In this document: piece after piece, positions 9,392 to 21,418 of the stretch
Layout: every line of letters starts with the position of its first letter
How positions within the stretch are numbered: position 1 is the first letter of the stretch
NCBI RefSeq assembly: GCF_014196455.1
Contig: NZ_JACIDS010000003.1
Span: forward strand, 964,167-1,028,166
Origin: Kaistia hirudinis
GTDB lineage: Bacteria > Pseudomonadota > Alphaproteobacteria > Rhizobiales > Kaistiaceae
Reading direction: 5' to 3'
DNA: 64,000 nucleotides
Made by a program: the position numbers and the translations under genes
Notes under the pieces: model-generated
The model's input: only the letters and a program-made list of their open reading frames with translations
Told to the model about the DNA's origin: nothing
Databases searched by the model: none

Positions 9392-12367
9392 TCAGGCGAA
9401 TGCCTCGTCGAGGAAGGCGTTGAGCTGGGCCACATGCTTCGACATGAGGCCCGTCGCGGTCGCGGCCGAAGCGGGGCGGCCGACATAGCGTGCGCGCTTC
9501 GCGGCGCCGCCGGCCTGGTTCAGCACCCATTCAAGGTTCGGCTCGACGAAGGTCCAGGCACCCATGTTCTTGGGCTCTTCCTGGCACCAGGCCACGTCGG
9601 CGTTCTTGAAGCGGCTGAACTCGCCGACCAGCGCCTTGAGCGGGAACGGATAGAGCTGCTCGACGCGCATCAGATAGACGTCGTTGATGCCGCGCTTCTC
9701 GCGCTCCTCATAGAGGTCGTAATAGACCTTGCCGGTGCAGATCACGACGCGGCGGATCTTGTCGTCGCTGGCGAGCTTGATCGGCTGGTCGGGCAGGAAC
9801 TCGGCATCGTCCCAAAGCAGGCGATGGAACGAGGACAGCGGCCCGAACTGCGCGAGGTGCGACACGGCGCGCTTGTGGCGCAGCAGCGACTTCGGCGTCA
9901 TCAGGATCAGCGGCTTGCGGATGTCGCGCTTCAGCTGCCGGCGCAGGATGTGGAAGTAGTTCGACGGCGTCGAGACGTTCGCAACCTGCATATTGTCTTC
10001 GGCGCACATCTGGAGATAGCGCTCGAGACGGGCCGAGGAATGCTCGGGGCCCTGGCCCTCATAGCCATGCGGCAGCAGGCAGACGAGGCCGGACATGCGC
10101 AGCCACTTGCGTTCGCCCGACGAGATGAACTGGTCGAACACGACCTGCGCGCCGTTCGCGAAGTCGCCGAACTGCGCTTCCCACAGGGTGAGCGTGTTGG
10201 GCTGGCTCAGCGAATAGCCATACTCGAAGCCGAGCACCGCCTCTTCCGAGAGCATCGAATTGATGACCTCGTAGGTGGCCTGGCCTTCCTGGATATTGTT
10301 GAGCGGGATGAAGCGCTCTTCGCTTTCCTGGTCGTAGAGCACCGAGTGACGCTGCGAGAACGTGCCGCGCTCGACGTCTTGGCCGGAAAGACGGATCGGA
10401 TGCCCTTCGACGGCGAGCGTTGCGAAGGCGAGCGCCTCGGCGGTCGCCCAGTCGATGCCGACGCCCGTCTCGATCGCCTTGCGGCGATTGTCGATGAAGC
10501 GCTGCACGGTCTTGTGGACGTGGAAATCCTTCGGCACGTCGGTGAGACGCGTGCCGATCCGCTTCAGTTCGTCCAGCTCAAGACCGGTCTTGCCGCGACG
10601 CGGATCATCATCCGCCTGCGCGACCTTGAGGCCGGCCCAGGCGCCGTCGAGCCAGTCGGCCTTGTTCGGACGGTAGGACTGGCCCGCCTCGAACTCGCCT
10701 TCGAGATGATTGCGCCAATTGGCCTTGGCTTCCTCGACCTCTTCCGGCGTGACCAAGCCTTCGCCGATCAGCTTCTGCGCGTAGATCTCGACGATCGCCG
10801 GATGGCTGCGGATGTTCTTGTACATCAGCGGCTGGGTAAACGCCGGCTCGTCGCCTTCGTTGTGCCCGAAGCGGCGGTAGCAGAACATGTCGATGACGAC
10901 CGGCTTGTGGAACTTCTGCCGGAACTCGATCGCGATCTTCGCCGCGTAGACCACGGCCTCCGGATCATCGCCATTCACGTGGAAGATCGGCGCCTCGATC
11001 ATCTTCGCCACATCCGACGGATAGGGCGAGGAGCGCGAGAAGCGCGGATTGGTCGTGAAGCCGATCTGGTTGTTCACGATGAAATGGATCGAGCCGCCCG
11101 TGCGATGGCCCTTGAGGCCCGACAGGCCGAAGCACTCCGCGACGACGCCCTGGCCGGCGAAGGCCGCGTCGCCATGGATGAGCAGCGGCAGCGTGCCGGT
11201 GCGCACGAAATCCTTGTGGCTGTCCTGCTTGGCGCGCGCCTTGCCGAGCACCACCGGATCGACGATCTCGAGATGCGAGGGATTGGCGGTCAGCGACAGA
11301 TGCACCTTGTTGCCGTCGAACTCGCGGTCCGACGAAGCGCCGAGGTGATACTTGACGTCGCCGGAACCCTCGACGTCGTCGGGCGTGAACGAACCGCCCT
11401 TGAACTCGTGGAACAGCGCGCGGTGCGGCTTCGCCATCACCTGCGTCAGCACGTTCAGACGGCCGCGATGCGCCATGCCGACGACGATCTCGTGCACGCC
11501 GAGATTGCCGCCGCGCTTGATGATCTGCTCGAGCGCCGGGATCAGCGATTCCGCGCCGTCGAGGCCGAAGCGCTTGGTGCCGGTGAACTTGACGTCGAGG
11601 AACTTCTCGAACCCTTCGGATTCGATCAGCTTGTTCAGGATCGCCTTCTTGCCTTCCTTGGTGAAGGAGATGGCCTTGTCCGGTCCCTCGATGCGCTCCT
11701 GGATCCAGGCCTTCTCGGCCGGATCGGAAATGTGCATGAACTCGACGCCGAGCGTCGAGCAATAGGTGCGCTTCAGGATCGCCAGCATCTCGGGGATGGT
11801 GGCGAATTCGAGCCCGAGCACGTTGTCGATGAAGATCTTGCGGCTGTAGTCGGCCTCGGTGAAGCCATAGGAGGAGGGGTGAAGCTCCTCATGGTCGCCG
11901 ATGGTGGCGAGATGCAGCGGGTCGAGATCGGCGTGGAGATGGCCGCGCATGCGATAGGCGCGGATCATCATGATCGCGCGGACCGAATCGCGCGCCGCCT
12001 GCTGCAGCGCCGCCTCGGAGACGGGGGCAGCGGCCGCGCCGTTTGCGGACGCCGGCGCCTGATGCGCCTTGGCCTTCAGCTTGTCGGTGACGATCTTCTC
12101 GATCTGGCCCCAATTGCCGTCGAGGGCCGAGACCAGCTCGCCATTGGCCGGGATCGGCCAGTTCGGCTTCTCCCAGGTCGCGCCGCGCGCTTCGGCGGCG
12201 ATCGACTTGGGATCGTCCTGAAGTGCTGCGAAGAAGTCCCGCCACTCGGCGTCGACCGAGGACGGGTCGTTCTGGTAGCGCGCGTGGAGGTCTTCGATAT
12301 AGGCGGCATTGCCGCCATAGAGGAAGGAAGAGGTGGCAAACGCCGAATTCGACGGCTCGCGTGACAT
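9392..12367 (-). CDS. sucA: 2-oxoglutarate dehydrogenase E1
   Basis: A 991-residue thiamine-diphosphate enzyme that decarboxylates 2-oxoglutarate and passes the succinyl group to SucB. The start MSREPSNSAFATSSFLYGGN at 12367 matches the alphaproteobacterial N-terminus, which carries the short E2-docking helix (FLYGGNAAYIEDLHARY). Visible motifs include GMAHRGRLNVL, HGDAAFAGQGVV and the ThDP loop NNQIGFTTNPRFSRSS, plus YRRFGHNEGDEPAFTQP and the C-terminal transketolase-like half (SSGERKWLRMSGLVCLLPHGYEGQGPEHSS). An upstream in-frame TTG/GTG extension to 12445 has no support. It sits 106 bp after sucD in the same operon. Confidence 0.97.
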   Translation of the reverse strand: MSREPSNSAFATSSFLYGGNAAYIEDLHARYQNDPSSVDAEWRDFFAALQDDPKSIAAEARGATWEKPNWPIPANGELVSALDGNWGQIEKIVTDKLKAKAHQAPASANGAAAAPVSEAALQQAARDSVRAIMMIRAYRMRGHLHADLDPLHLATIGDHEELHPSSYGFTEADYSRKIFIDNVLGLEFATIPEMLAILKRTYCSTLGVEFMHISDPAEKAWIQERIEGPDKAISFTKEGKKAILNKLIESEGFEKFLDVKFTGTKRFGLDGAESLIPALEQIIKRGGNLGVHEIVVGMAHRGRLNVLTQVMAKPHRALFHEFKGGSFTPDDVEGSGDVKYHLGASSDREFDGNKVHLSLTANPSHLEIVDPVVLGKARAKQDSHKDFVRTGTLPLLIHGDAAFAGQGVVAECFGLSGLKGHRTGGSIHFIVNNQIGFTTNPRFSRSSPYPSDVAKMIEAPIFHVNGDDPEAVVYAAKIAIEFRQKFHKPVVIDMFCYRRFGHNEGDEPAFTQPLMYKNIRSHPAIVEIYAQKLIGEGLVTPEEVEEAKANWRNHLEGEFEAGQSYRPNKADWLDGAWAGLKVAQADDDPRRGKTGLELDELKRIGTRLTDVPKDFHVHKTVQRFIDNRRKAIETGVGIDWATAEALAFATLAVEGHPIRLSGQDVERGTFSQRHSVLYDQESEERFIPLNNIQEGQATYEVINSMLSEEAVLGFEYGYSLSQPNTLTLWEAQFGDFANGAQVVFDQFISSGERKWLRMSGLVCLLPHGYEGQGPEHSSARLERYLQMCAEDNMQVANVSTPSNYFHILRRQLKRDIRKPLILMTPKSLLRHKRAVSHLAQFGPLSSFHRLLWDDAEFLPDQPIKLASDDKIRRVVICTGKVYYDLYEEREKRGINDVYLMRVEQLYPFPLKALVGEFSRFKNADVAWCQEEPKNMGAWTFVEPNLEWVLNQAGGAAKRARYVGRPASAATATGLMSKHVAQLNAFLDEAFA

Positions 12368-12473
12368 GTTCTCGTGAGGAGCCGCGCCCCTCTCTCCCTG
12401 ATGGCGCGGCGGCCCCCGCCGCGCTGACGATGTTCGTCCCGACATTACGTCTCCGGAATGTCGGTTCTTTCTC

Positions 12474-13357
12474 CTATCCCTTCAAGACCTCAACCAAGGT
12501 CTTTCCAAGGCGGGCGGGGGAGGGCGAGACACGAATCCCCGCCGATTCCATCGCCGCAATCTTGTCTTCTGCGCCGCCCTTGCCACCCGAGATGATCGCG
12601 CCGGCATGGCCCATGCGCCGTCCGGGCGGAGCGGTGCGTCCGGCGATGAAGCCGACCATCGGCTTCTTCCGGCCGCGCTTGGCCTCGTCCTTGATGAACT
12701 GCGCCGCATCTTCCTCGGCCGAGCCGCCGATCTCGCCGATCATGACGATCGACGTGGTCTTCTCGTCGGCGAGGAACATCTCCAGAATGTCGATGAACTC
12801 GGTACCCTTGACCGGATCGCCGCCGATGCCGACTGCCGTGGTCTGGCCGAGGCCCTCATTGGTGGTCTGGAACACGGCCTCATAGGTCAGCGTGCCGGAA
12901 CGCGAGACGATGCCGACGCTGCCCGGCTTGAAGATATTGGCCGGCATGATGCCGATCTTCGATTCGCCCGCCGTGACGACGCCGGGGCAGTTCGGCCCGA
13001 TCAGGCGCGACTTGGAGCCGGAGAGCGAGCGCTTGACGCGCACCATGTCGAGCACCGGAATGCCCTCGGTGATGCAGACGATGAGCGGGATCTCGGCGTC
13101 GATCGCCTCGCAGATCGCATCCGCCGCGCCGGGCGGCGGAACATAGATCACGGACGCATCGGCGCCGGTCGCCTCGCGCGCCTCGGCGACGGTGTCGAAC
13201 ACCGGCAGGCCGAGATGCGTCTGGCCGCCCTTGCCGGGCGAGGTGCCGCCGACGACCTTGGTGCCATAGGCGAGCGCCTGCTCGGAATGGAACGTGCCGT
13301 TCTTACCGGTGAAGCCCTGGGTGATGAGCTTGGTGTTCTTGTCGATCAGGACGGACA

Positions 13358-13358
<1 letters not shown>
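12474..13358 (-). CDS. sucD: Succinyl-CoA synthetase alpha subunit
   Basis: A 294-residue subunit that binds CoA and carries the phosphohistidine, making GTP or ATP from succinyl-CoA together with SucC. It begins [22 protein letters not shown], has the CoA-site GPNCPGV, and ends with [12 protein letters not shown], which holds the phosphorylated histidine. The ATG at 13358 shares one base with the sucC stop codon (TGATG), implying translational coupling for 1:1 stoichiometry. A longer in-frame extension to 13556 lies inside sucC and is false. Confidence 0.97.
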
Positions 13359-14557
<1,199 letters not shown>

Positions 14558-14592
14558 CGGTCACCTTCCGCCGACGGGGCCAAAGAGGCTGT

Positions 14593-15596
<1,004 letters not shown>

Positions 15597-15628
15597 GTCC
15601 ACAGTCGGATGGCTGCCGGAACGACGGC

Positions 15629-15657
15629 GGCATACCCCGATTGCGGGAACGGCGCAA
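15629..15657 (-). promoter_or_regulatory. Predicted sigma-70 promoter of the mdh-suc operon
   Basis: On the minus strand TTGCGC (15652-15657) and TATGCC (15629-15634) are separated by exactly 17 bp, placing transcription start near 15622. The match is partial, but the location between the two dyads and 65 bp before the mdh ATG fits. It is predicted by eye only. Confidence 0.35.
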
Positions 15658-15705
15658 GTCGAACTAAAGGCATCGGCCAAGCAATTCTGCGGCAGATCGA
15701 TATAG

Positions 15706-15721
15706 GTGACGTTTACGTCAC
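15706..15721. promoter_or_regulatory. Upstream operator-like dyad of the mdh-suc operon
   Basis: GTGACG-TTTA-CGTCAC is a perfect 6-bp inverted repeat around TTTA and shares the core ACG-TTTA-CGT with the sdhC site. It overlaps the last codons and stop of zapE, about 150 bp upstream of the mdh ATG and upstream of the predicted -35. With the 15581 site it brackets the promoter, an arrangement compatible with looping repression or upstream activation. Confidence 0.5.
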
Positions 15722-16887
15722 GTCTCCGCGATGAAGCCGTGATGCGCGAGGTTCGAGTATTCCTGCGACCGCATCTCGGTGAGTCGTGAGGCGGTCCGGG
15801 CGAATTCGAACGCTTCCGTCCCGCTCTCGGCACGGTACAGGAGGTCGGGTTCCGCGGCCGCGGAGACGACCAGCTTCACATGGCCGTCATAGAGCGCATC
15901 GATCAGCGTGATGAAGCGCTTGGCCTCGTTGCGGCGGGCGGCGTCCATGGCCGGGATGCGGTCGATCAGCACGGTTTCGAAGGCGTGCGCGATTGCGAGA
16001 TAGTCGCTGGCACCGAGCGGCCGGGCGCAGAGATCGGCGAAATCGAAGCGGGCGACGCCGCGCGCCGCGCGGGGCACCGTGACGTCGCGCCCGAGCACGG
16101 AGAGGGTGGTCGCCTCTCCGGCCGCGCCGTCCGTCAGGCGCGCCCAGGCCTCGTCCATGGCGGCATCCGCCTCGGGTCCGAGCGGCGTCAGATAGACGCG
16201 CAGCCGGTTGGTCTTCTCCTGGCGATAATCGGTGCGCGAGCCGAGACGCACCACCTCGACCCGTTCCTTGAGCAGCGCGATGAAGGGCAGGAAGCGGTCG
16301 CGATTGAGCCCGCCGCGATAGAGGTCGTCCGGTGCGACATTCGATGTCGCGACCATGATGACGCCGCGGGCGAAGAGCTGGGTGAAGAGGCGGCCGAGGA
16401 TCATCGCATCGGCGATGTCGGTGACCGTGAACTCGTCGAAGCAGAGAAGTTCGGTCTCGTCGGCGATTTCGCGCGCCACGATCGGGATCGGGTCGTCGCC
16501 CTTGACGGTCCCGTTCTTGATCGCCTCGCGGACGCGAAAGACGCGGGCATGCACGTCGGCCATGAAGTCGTTGAAATGGGCCCGGCGCTTGCGCTCACTC
16601 ACGGCGCTGGCGAAGAACAGGTCCATGAGCATGGTCTTGCCGCGGCCGACCTCGCCATGCACGTAGAGGCCGCGAATATCGTTCTGCGCATGGTCGCGCC
16701 GACCGAACAGCCAGCCGAGCGAACTCGACTTCTTCGCCAGGCGCCGCGTCGCGAGCCTGGCGTTGAGGACGTCGAACCGCGCGATCAGGGCGCGCTGGGC
16801 GGGATCGTCCTCCACCTCGCCGGCGGCGACCATGCGGTCATAGGCCGTGGCGACGAGCGGCGAAGCGTGCGGCGCTTCCTTGCTCAA
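15718..16887 (-). CDS. zapE: Cell division protein ZapE (AFG1-like ATPase)
   Basis: A 389-residue AAA-type ATPase of the AFG1/ZapE family, which in E. coli associates with the Z-ring and in mitochondria helps respiratory-complex quality control. Walker A is GEVGRGKT at 78-85, Walker B is LLCFDEFTVTDIADAMIL, and TSNVAPDDLYRGGLNRDRFLPF is the family signature. I place the start at a TTG (16887) because GGGAG lies 6 bases before it and the protein then begins SKEAPHASPLVATAYDRM like relatives; longer frames to 17106 enter the lipoprotein gene. It sits between the mdh and sdh operons, a common alphaproteobacterial arrangement. Confidence 0.93.
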   Translation of the reverse strand: MSKEAPHASPLVATAYDRMVAAGEVEDDPAQRALIARFDVLNARLATRRLAKKSSSLGWLFGRRDHAQNDIRGLYVHGEVGRGKTMLMDLFFASAVSERKRRAHFNDFMADVHARVFRVREAIKNGTVKGDDPIPIVAREIADETELLCFDEFTVTDIADAMILGRLFTQLFARGVIMVATSNVAPDDLYRGGLNRDRFLPFIALLKERVEVVRLGSRTDYRQEKTNRLRVYLTPLGPEADAAMDEAWARLTDGAAGEATTLSVLGRDVTVPRAARGVARFDFADLCARPLGASDYLAIAHAFETVLIDRIPAMDAARRNEAKRFITLIDALYDGHVKLVVSAAAEPDLLYRAESGTEAFEFARTASRLTEMRSQEYSNLAHHGFIAET

Positions 16888-16915
16888 AGGACACTCCCGC
16901 CGGATCGGATCCGGA

Positions 16916-17479
16916 TCAGCGATAGAAGGAGATCGGCTGCGACGAGACGGTCTGGCCGTTGAAGCGGTTGTTGCCGCCCGAGGAAAGATGCGCCACCGGC
17001 GTTCCGCCCTGGCCGGCCAGCACGACCTGCGTGCCGGACAGGCTCCAGGCCGAGATCGACTTGAGGGCAGGGGACTGACAGCCGCGCGTCGAGGCACGAT
17101 AGCCACCCGTCCAGCTCGTCAGCGTCATGAAGAGCTGGCAATTGTCGGAGCCCGAGGAGAGCGTCCAGCCGCCGAGGAGGTCGGTGCGCCCGATCTCCGC
17201 GCCGGAGGCGACGGAGGGGGCTGCCGGAGCCGCAGGCGTCGCACCGGGAGCTGCCGGCGCGGTCGGATCGGTGGTCGGCGGCAGCGCCGCGACGGCGTTG
17301 GGATCAGCCGGAGGCGGCGGGAGCGTGCTCTTCTCGATCGGCGCCGAGGCGACGGGGGGGAGCGTGTCGCTCTCGGCGGGCTGCGAGCGATCCATAGGCC
17401 CGAGACCTACCGCGCCGAAAGAACCGCAGCCGGCGAGCGCCGTCGCGAGCAGCAGTGGCGCGAAACGCCCCAGTCGCAT
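16916..17479 (-). CDS. AprI/Inh-family lipoprotein (protease-inhibitor fold)
   Basis: A 187-residue predicted outer-membrane or periplasmic lipoprotein. MRLGRFAPLLLATALAGC is a clean lipoprotein signal, with the lipidated cysteine at residue 18. Then comes a long Pro/Ala/Thr-rich linker (about 25-95) and a C-terminal domain starting GAEIGRTDLLGGWTLSSGSDNCQLFMTL, which matches the AprI/Inh metalloprotease-inhibitor fold with two cysteines (NCQL, RGCQSP). The start at 17479 is preferred over 17491 because GGAGAAGG precedes it by suitable spacing. No metalloprotease target lies nearby, so inhibition of a secreted protease is only inferred from the family. Confidence 0.75.
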   Translation of the reverse strand: MRLGRFAPLLLATALAGCGSFGAVGLGPMDRSQPAESDTLPPVASAPIEKSTLPPPPADPNAVAALPPTTDPTAPAAPGATPAAPAAPSVASGAEIGRTDLLGGWTLSSGSDNCQLFMTLTSWTGGYRASTRGCQSPALKSISAWSLSGTQVVLAGQGGTPVAHLSSGGNNRFNGQTVSSQPISFYR

Positions 17480-17705
17480 GACCTTCTCCATCCTCGATCC
17501 CCTGATTCCCTTTAACTGCCGAATCGAGCCGCATTACGGCAATCGGTTCCCAGCAATGATGCCACGTCGTCCATCGCCGCGGCGAACGGCCTGAACCATG
17601 ACGACCGGCTCAAGATATGGCAGCGCGCAATAAGCCATCTCGCCGGGCGCCACAAGGTGTTGTGGGGCCGGCCCGTCTCATTTTGCCGTGAGTGCTGCAT
17701 GCCGG

Positions 17706-18092
17706 TCATTCCGGCCGGTGGCAGCAGGCCTCGATGTTGTGGCCGTCCGGATCGAGCACGAACGCGCCGTAATAATTGGGATGATAATGCGCGCGAATCC
17801 CGGGCGGTCCGTTATCAGTCCCGCCGGCAGCCATGGCCGCGGCATAGAACGCGTCGACGGCTGCGCGATTCTTGGCGACGAAGCACAGATGAAGATGCGG
17901 CGTCGTCCGGCCACCCTCGGACACCCAGAAGTCCGGCTTGCCGTCGGCGCCGAAGCCGGCGCCCTTGACGCCCGCCTCTTCCGGAATCCGCATGATGATC
18001 GAAATGCCGAGCGGCGCCAGCGCCTTCTCGTAGAAGGCGGTCAGCTTGTCATAGTCGCTGACCTGCAAACCGATGTGATCGAGCGTCCCCAC
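17706..18092 (-). CDS. VOC-family (glyoxalase/dioxygenase-like) protein
   Basis: A 128-residue vicinal-oxygen-chelate protein. Likely metal ligands are His in LDHIGLQV near the N-terminus, His in HLHLCFVA in the middle and Glu in HNIEACCH at the end; YHPNYYGAFVLDPDGHNIE is the classic second-repeat strand. The start is a GTG at 18092, with AGGAG 7 bases upstream; frames extending to 18122 lack a ribosome site. The substrate is unknown. It is the last gene on the minus strand after sdhB and the small 60-residue gene. Confidence 0.85.
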   Translation of the reverse strand: MGTLDHIGLQVSDYDKLTAFYEKALAPLGISIIMRIPEEAGVKGAGFGADGKPDFWVSEGGRTTPHLHLCFVAKNRAAVDAFYAAAMAAGGTDNGPPGIRAHYHPNYYGAFVLDPDGHNIEACCHRPE

Positions 18093-18153
18093 GCGACTCT
18101 CCTGTCCTGCCAATCGGGGCAAGACTAGTACAGCACGCCGGTCCGTCGCCAGA

Positions 18154-18336
18154 TCAGGGCTCGCGATTCACCGGATCGAGCGTCAGCTTGAGTTCGGCCG
18201 CCTTGGCGAGAATCTCGGCGAGCGGGCGATGCATCGCCTGGCTGATCACTTCCGCGGGAACCCTGGCCTCGGCCAATTGCCTGAGGCGGTCCACCGCCTC
18301 GACGGTCCAGCGTGGCGCTGCTTCCTGAATATCCAT
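18154..18336 (-). CDS. Small helical protein, GcrA/HTH-like, unknown function
   Basis: A 60-residue protein, MDIQEAAPRWTVEAVDRLRQ at its start. It is supported by a strong ribosome site (GGAGGA about 6 bases before ATG). RWTVEAVDRLRQLAEARVPAEVISQAMHRP followed by AEILAKAAELKL has the helix pattern of the SANT-like N-terminus of GcrA and related small helix-turn-helix proteins, so DNA binding is possible, but it is too short for certainty. It lies 75 bp downstream of sdhB and may ride on the sdh transcript. Confidence 0.6.
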   Translation of the reverse strand: MDIQEAAPRWTVEAVDRLRQLAEARVPAEVISQAMHRPLAEILAKAAELKLTLDPVNREP

Positions 18337-18411
18337 GGTCTTTCCTCCAGCGAGCCTAGACCCCCTGGATGAAATGCCTTGGCAGCGGCGGTGGTTCCGC
18401 GGTGCGTCGGA

Positions 18412-19191
18412 TCAGACCCGGCGCTCGACCATCATCTTCTTGATCTCGGCGATCGCCTTGGCGGGGTTCAGGCCCTTCGGGCAGGTCTGCGCGCAGTTCA
18501 TGATGGTGTGGCAGCGATAGAGGCGGAACGGATCCTCGAGATTGTCGAGGCGCTCGCCCTTGGCCTCGTCGCGCGAATCGATCAGCCAGCGATAGGCCTG
18601 CAGCAGCACGGCCGGGCCGAGATAGCGGTCGCCGTTCCACCAGTAGCTCGGGCACGAGGTCGAGCAGCAGGCGCACAGGATGCACTCATAGAGCCCGTCG
18701 AGCTTCTCGCGGTCGGCATGGCTCTGCAGCCATTCCTTCTCGGGCTCGGGCGTCGCCGTCTTGAGCCAGGGCTCGATCGAGCGGTGCTGCGCGTAGAAAT
18801 TGGTGAGGTCGGGCACGAGGTCCTTGACCACCGGCATATGCGGCAGCGGATAGATCTTCACCGCGCCCTTGATGTCGTCGATGCCCTTGGTGCAGGCGAG
18901 CGTGTTCGACCCGTCGATGTTCATCGCGCAGGAGCCGCAAATGCCTTCGCGGCACGAGCGGCGGAAGGTCAGCGTCGGGTCGACCTCGTTCTTGATCTTG
19001 ATCAGGGCGTCGAGAACCATCGGCCCGCAATCGTCGAGATCGACATAATAGGTGTCGACGCTGGGATTCTGCCCGGCATCGGGCGACCAGCGGTAGATCT
19101 TGAACTCGCGGATATTCTTCGCGCCGGCCGGCTTCGCCCAGGTCTTGCCCTGGGTGAGCGTCGAATTCTTGGGGAGCGTGAGCTGGACCAT
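18412..19191 (-). CDS. sdhB: Succinate dehydrogenase iron-sulfur subunit
   Basis: A 259-residue subunit carrying three iron-sulfur centres between FAD and ubiquinone. The [2Fe-2S] ligands are Cys80, Cys85, Cys88 and Cys100 (CREGICGSC...C). The second ligand set is Cys170, Cys173, Cys176 and Cys180 in [11 protein letters not shown], and the last group has Cys227, Cys233 and Cys237 in [11 protein letters not shown]. All expected ligands are present. It follows sdhA by 10 bp as the last gene of sdhCDAB. Confidence 0.98.
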   Translation of the reverse strand: MVQLTLPKNSTLTQGKTWAKPAGAKNIREFKIYRWSPDAGQNPSVDTYYVDLDDCGPMVLDALIKIKNEVDPTLTFRRSCREGICGSCAMNIDGSNTLACTKGIDDIKGAVKIYPLPHMPVVKDLVPDLTNFYAQHRSIEPWLKTATPEPEKEWLQSHADREKLDGLYECILCACCSTSCPSYWWNGDRYLGPAVLLQAYRWLIDSRDEAKGERLDNLEDPFRLYRCHTIMNCAQTCPKGLNPAKAIAEIKKMMVERRV

Positions 19192-19201
19192 GGAAGCCGC
19201 C

Positions 19202-21025
19202 TCAGTAGACGCGAGCCTTGGGCTCGATATAGGCGATGTCGTTCGACATCGTGTAGGTGTGCACCGGCCGGTCGTCGAGCGTCACCGTCTTGGCTTCGGC
19301 ATCGACGAAGGCGAGCGAGTGCTTCATCCAGTTGACGTCGTCGCGGTTCGGGAAATCCTCGCGGGCATGGGCGCCGCGTGATTCCTGCCGGCGCTGCGCC
19401 GAGTCCATGGTCGCGACCGCCTGCACGATGAGATTCTCGAATTCGAGCGTCTCGATCAGGTCGGAATTCCAGATCAGCGAACGATCGGAGACGCCGACAT
19501 CGTCGGCCGACTTCCAGACCTTGTGGATGAGGTCGTGACCCTCGTCCAGCACCTCGCCGGTGCGGAACACGGCGCAGTTGGACTGCATGACCTTCTGCAT
19601 GTTGAGGCGGAGCGCCGCCGTCGGCGTCGGACCGCTCGCATAGCGCAGGCGATCGAAGCGCGCGAGCGCGGCATCGCCGGCATCCTTGGCGAATTCGGCC
19701 TGCTTCTCGCCCGGCTTCACGGTCTCGAGCGCGCGGAGCGCCGCGGCGCGGCCGAACACGACGAGATCGGTCAGCGAGTTCGAGCCGAGGCGGTTCGCGC
19801 CATGGACCGACACGCAGGCCGCTTCGCCCACCGCCATCAGGCCGGGCACGACCGTATCCGGATCGCCGCCGACCTTGGTCAGCACCTCGCCGTGATAGTT
19901 CGTCGGGATGCCGCCCATATTGTAGTGGACGGTCGGCAGGACCGGGATCGGCTCCTTGGTCAGGTCGACGCCGGCGAAGATCTTCGCGCTCTCGGAAATG
20001 CCCGGCAGGCGCTCCGCCAGGAGCGCCGGGTCGAGATGGTCGAGATGCAGGAAGATGTGGTCCTTGTTCTTGCCGACGCCGCGGCCCTCGCGGATCTCCA
20101 TCGTCATCGCGCGCGAGACGACGTCGCGCGAGGCGAGGTCCTTGGCCGAGGGTGCGTAGCGCTCCATGAAGCGCTCGCCGGCGGAATTGGTGAGATAGCC
20201 GCCTTCGCCGCGTGCACCCTCGGTGATGAGGCAGCCCGCGCCGTAGATGCCCGTCGGGTGGAACTGGACGAATTCCATGTCCTGCAGCGGCAGGCCGGCG
20301 CGCAGCACCATGCCGCCGCCGTCGCCGGTGCAGGTATGGGCGGAGGTCGCCGAGAAATAGGCGCGGCCATAGCCGCCGGTGGCCAGGATCGTCTTGGCGG
20401 CGCGGAAGCGGTGGATCGTGCCGTCATCGAGGCAGAGCGCCACGACGCCGCGGCAGGCGCCGTCCTCCATGATGAGGTCGATCGCGAAATACTCGATGAA
20501 GAACTCGCAGGAATGGCGCAGCGACTGGCCATAGAGCGTGTGCAGAATGGCGTGGCCGGTGCGGTCGGCGGCGGCGCAGGTGCGCTGCGCGATGCCCTTG
20601 CCGTAATGCGTGGTCATGCCGCCGAAGGGGCGCTGGTAGATCTTGCCGGCCTCGGTGCGCGAGAAGGGCACGCCGAAATGCTCAAGCTCGTAGACCGCGG
20701 CCGGGGCGTGACGGACGAGATACTCGATCGCGTCCTGGTCGCCGAGCCAGTCCGACCCCTTGACGGTGTCGTACATGTGAAAGCGCCAGTCGTCCTCGCC
20801 CATATTGCCGAGCGCCGCCGAGATGCCGCCCTGCGCCGCGACCGTATGGCTGCGGGTCGGGAAGACCTTGGTGATGCAGGCCGTCTTGAGGCCGCCCTGG
20901 CTCGCGCCGAGCGCGGCTCGCAGGCCCGCGCCGCCGGCGCCGACGACGACCACGTCGAAGGTGTGGTCGATAAAGGGATAGGCGCGGCCGTTTGCGGCCG
21001 GCGCGCTGCCATTGGCTTCCGCCAT
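19202..21025 (-). CDS. sdhA: Succinate dehydrogenase flavoprotein subunit
   Basis: A 607-residue flavoprotein that oxidises succinate to fumarate. FAD-binding GAGGAG is at 29-34, the covalent FAD-attaching histidine is His60 in [12 protein letters not shown], and the dicarboxylate site includes [13 protein letters not shown] with the catalytic arginine, plus [11 protein letters not shown] near the C-terminal third. Length is normal. Only one base separates it from sdhD, so translation is coupled. Confidence 0.98.
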   Translation of the reverse strand: MAEANGSAPAANGRAYPFIDHTFDVVVVGAGGAGLRAALGASQGGLKTACITKVFPTRSHTVAAQGGISAALGNMGEDDWRFHMYDTVKGSDWLGDQDAIEYLVRHAPAAVYELEHFGVPFSRTEAGKIYQRPFGGMTTHYGKGIAQRTCAAADRTGHAILHTLYGQSLRHSCEFFIEYFAIDLIMEDGACRGVVALCLDDGTIHRFRAAKTILATGGYGRAYFSATSAHTCTGDGGGMVLRAGLPLQDMEFVQFHPTGIYGAGCLITEGARGEGGYLTNSAGERFMERYAPSAKDLASRDVVSRAMTMEIREGRGVGKNKDHIFLHLDHLDPALLAERLPGISESAKIFAGVDLTKEPIPVLPTVHYNMGGIPTNYHGEVLTKVGGDPDTVVPGLMAVGEAACVSVHGANRLGSNSLTDLVVFGRAAALRALETVKPGEKQAEFAKDAGDAALARFDRLRYASGPTPTAALRLNMQKVMQSNCAVFRTGEVLDEGHDLIHKVWKSADDVGVSDRSLIWNSDLIETLEFENLIVQAVATMDSAQRRQESRGAHAREDFPNRDDVNWMKHSLAFVDAEAKTVTLDDRPVHTYTMSNDIAYIEPKARVY

Positions 21026-21026
21026 G

Positions 21027-21404
21027 TCAGCCTCCGAAGCTGATCTTGAGGAGGGCGAGCGCAGTGGCGAGGCCGACCGCGATCGAGAAGAACGTGTTGG
21101 CGATGACGGCTGCGATCAGCAGCCCGCCATGGAAATAGTCCTCGATGACCACCTGCATGCCGAGCTTCATATGCCAGGCGCCGGCGGCGACCATCAGCAC
21201 CATCAAAAGCGCCACGAAGGGGTTGGAGAGGACGGCCATCACCTCCGGATAGGGCCGGCCGGCGATCGCGATCAGCAGGATCAGGAAGAGCGTCACGAGG
21301 ATCGCGAGCGCCGCGCCCGTCACGCGCTGATGCCAGAAATGCCCCGTGCCTTCCTTGGCCGAACCGAGGCCGCGGACGCGGGAGAGGGGAGTTCTCATCG
21401 ACAT
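21027..21404 (-). CDS. sdhD: Succinate dehydrogenase membrane anchor SdhD
   Basis: A 125-residue membrane subunit with three hydrophobic helices (about 31-49, 62-78 and 94-118). [16 protein letters not shown] carries His78, the expected heme b ligand, followed by the conserved Asp-Tyr near the quinone site. It begins [21 protein letters not shown], the usual N-terminal signature of the family. It lies 14 bp after sdhC. Confidence 0.95.
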   Translation of the reverse strand: MSMRTPLSRVRGLGSAKEGTGHFWHQRVTGAALAILVTLFLILLIAIAGRPYPEVMAVLSNPFVALLMVLMVAAGAWHMKLGMQVVIEDYFHGGLLIAAVIANTFFSIAVGLATALALLKISFGG

Positions 21405-21418
21405 GGCGTTCGCCTCGA

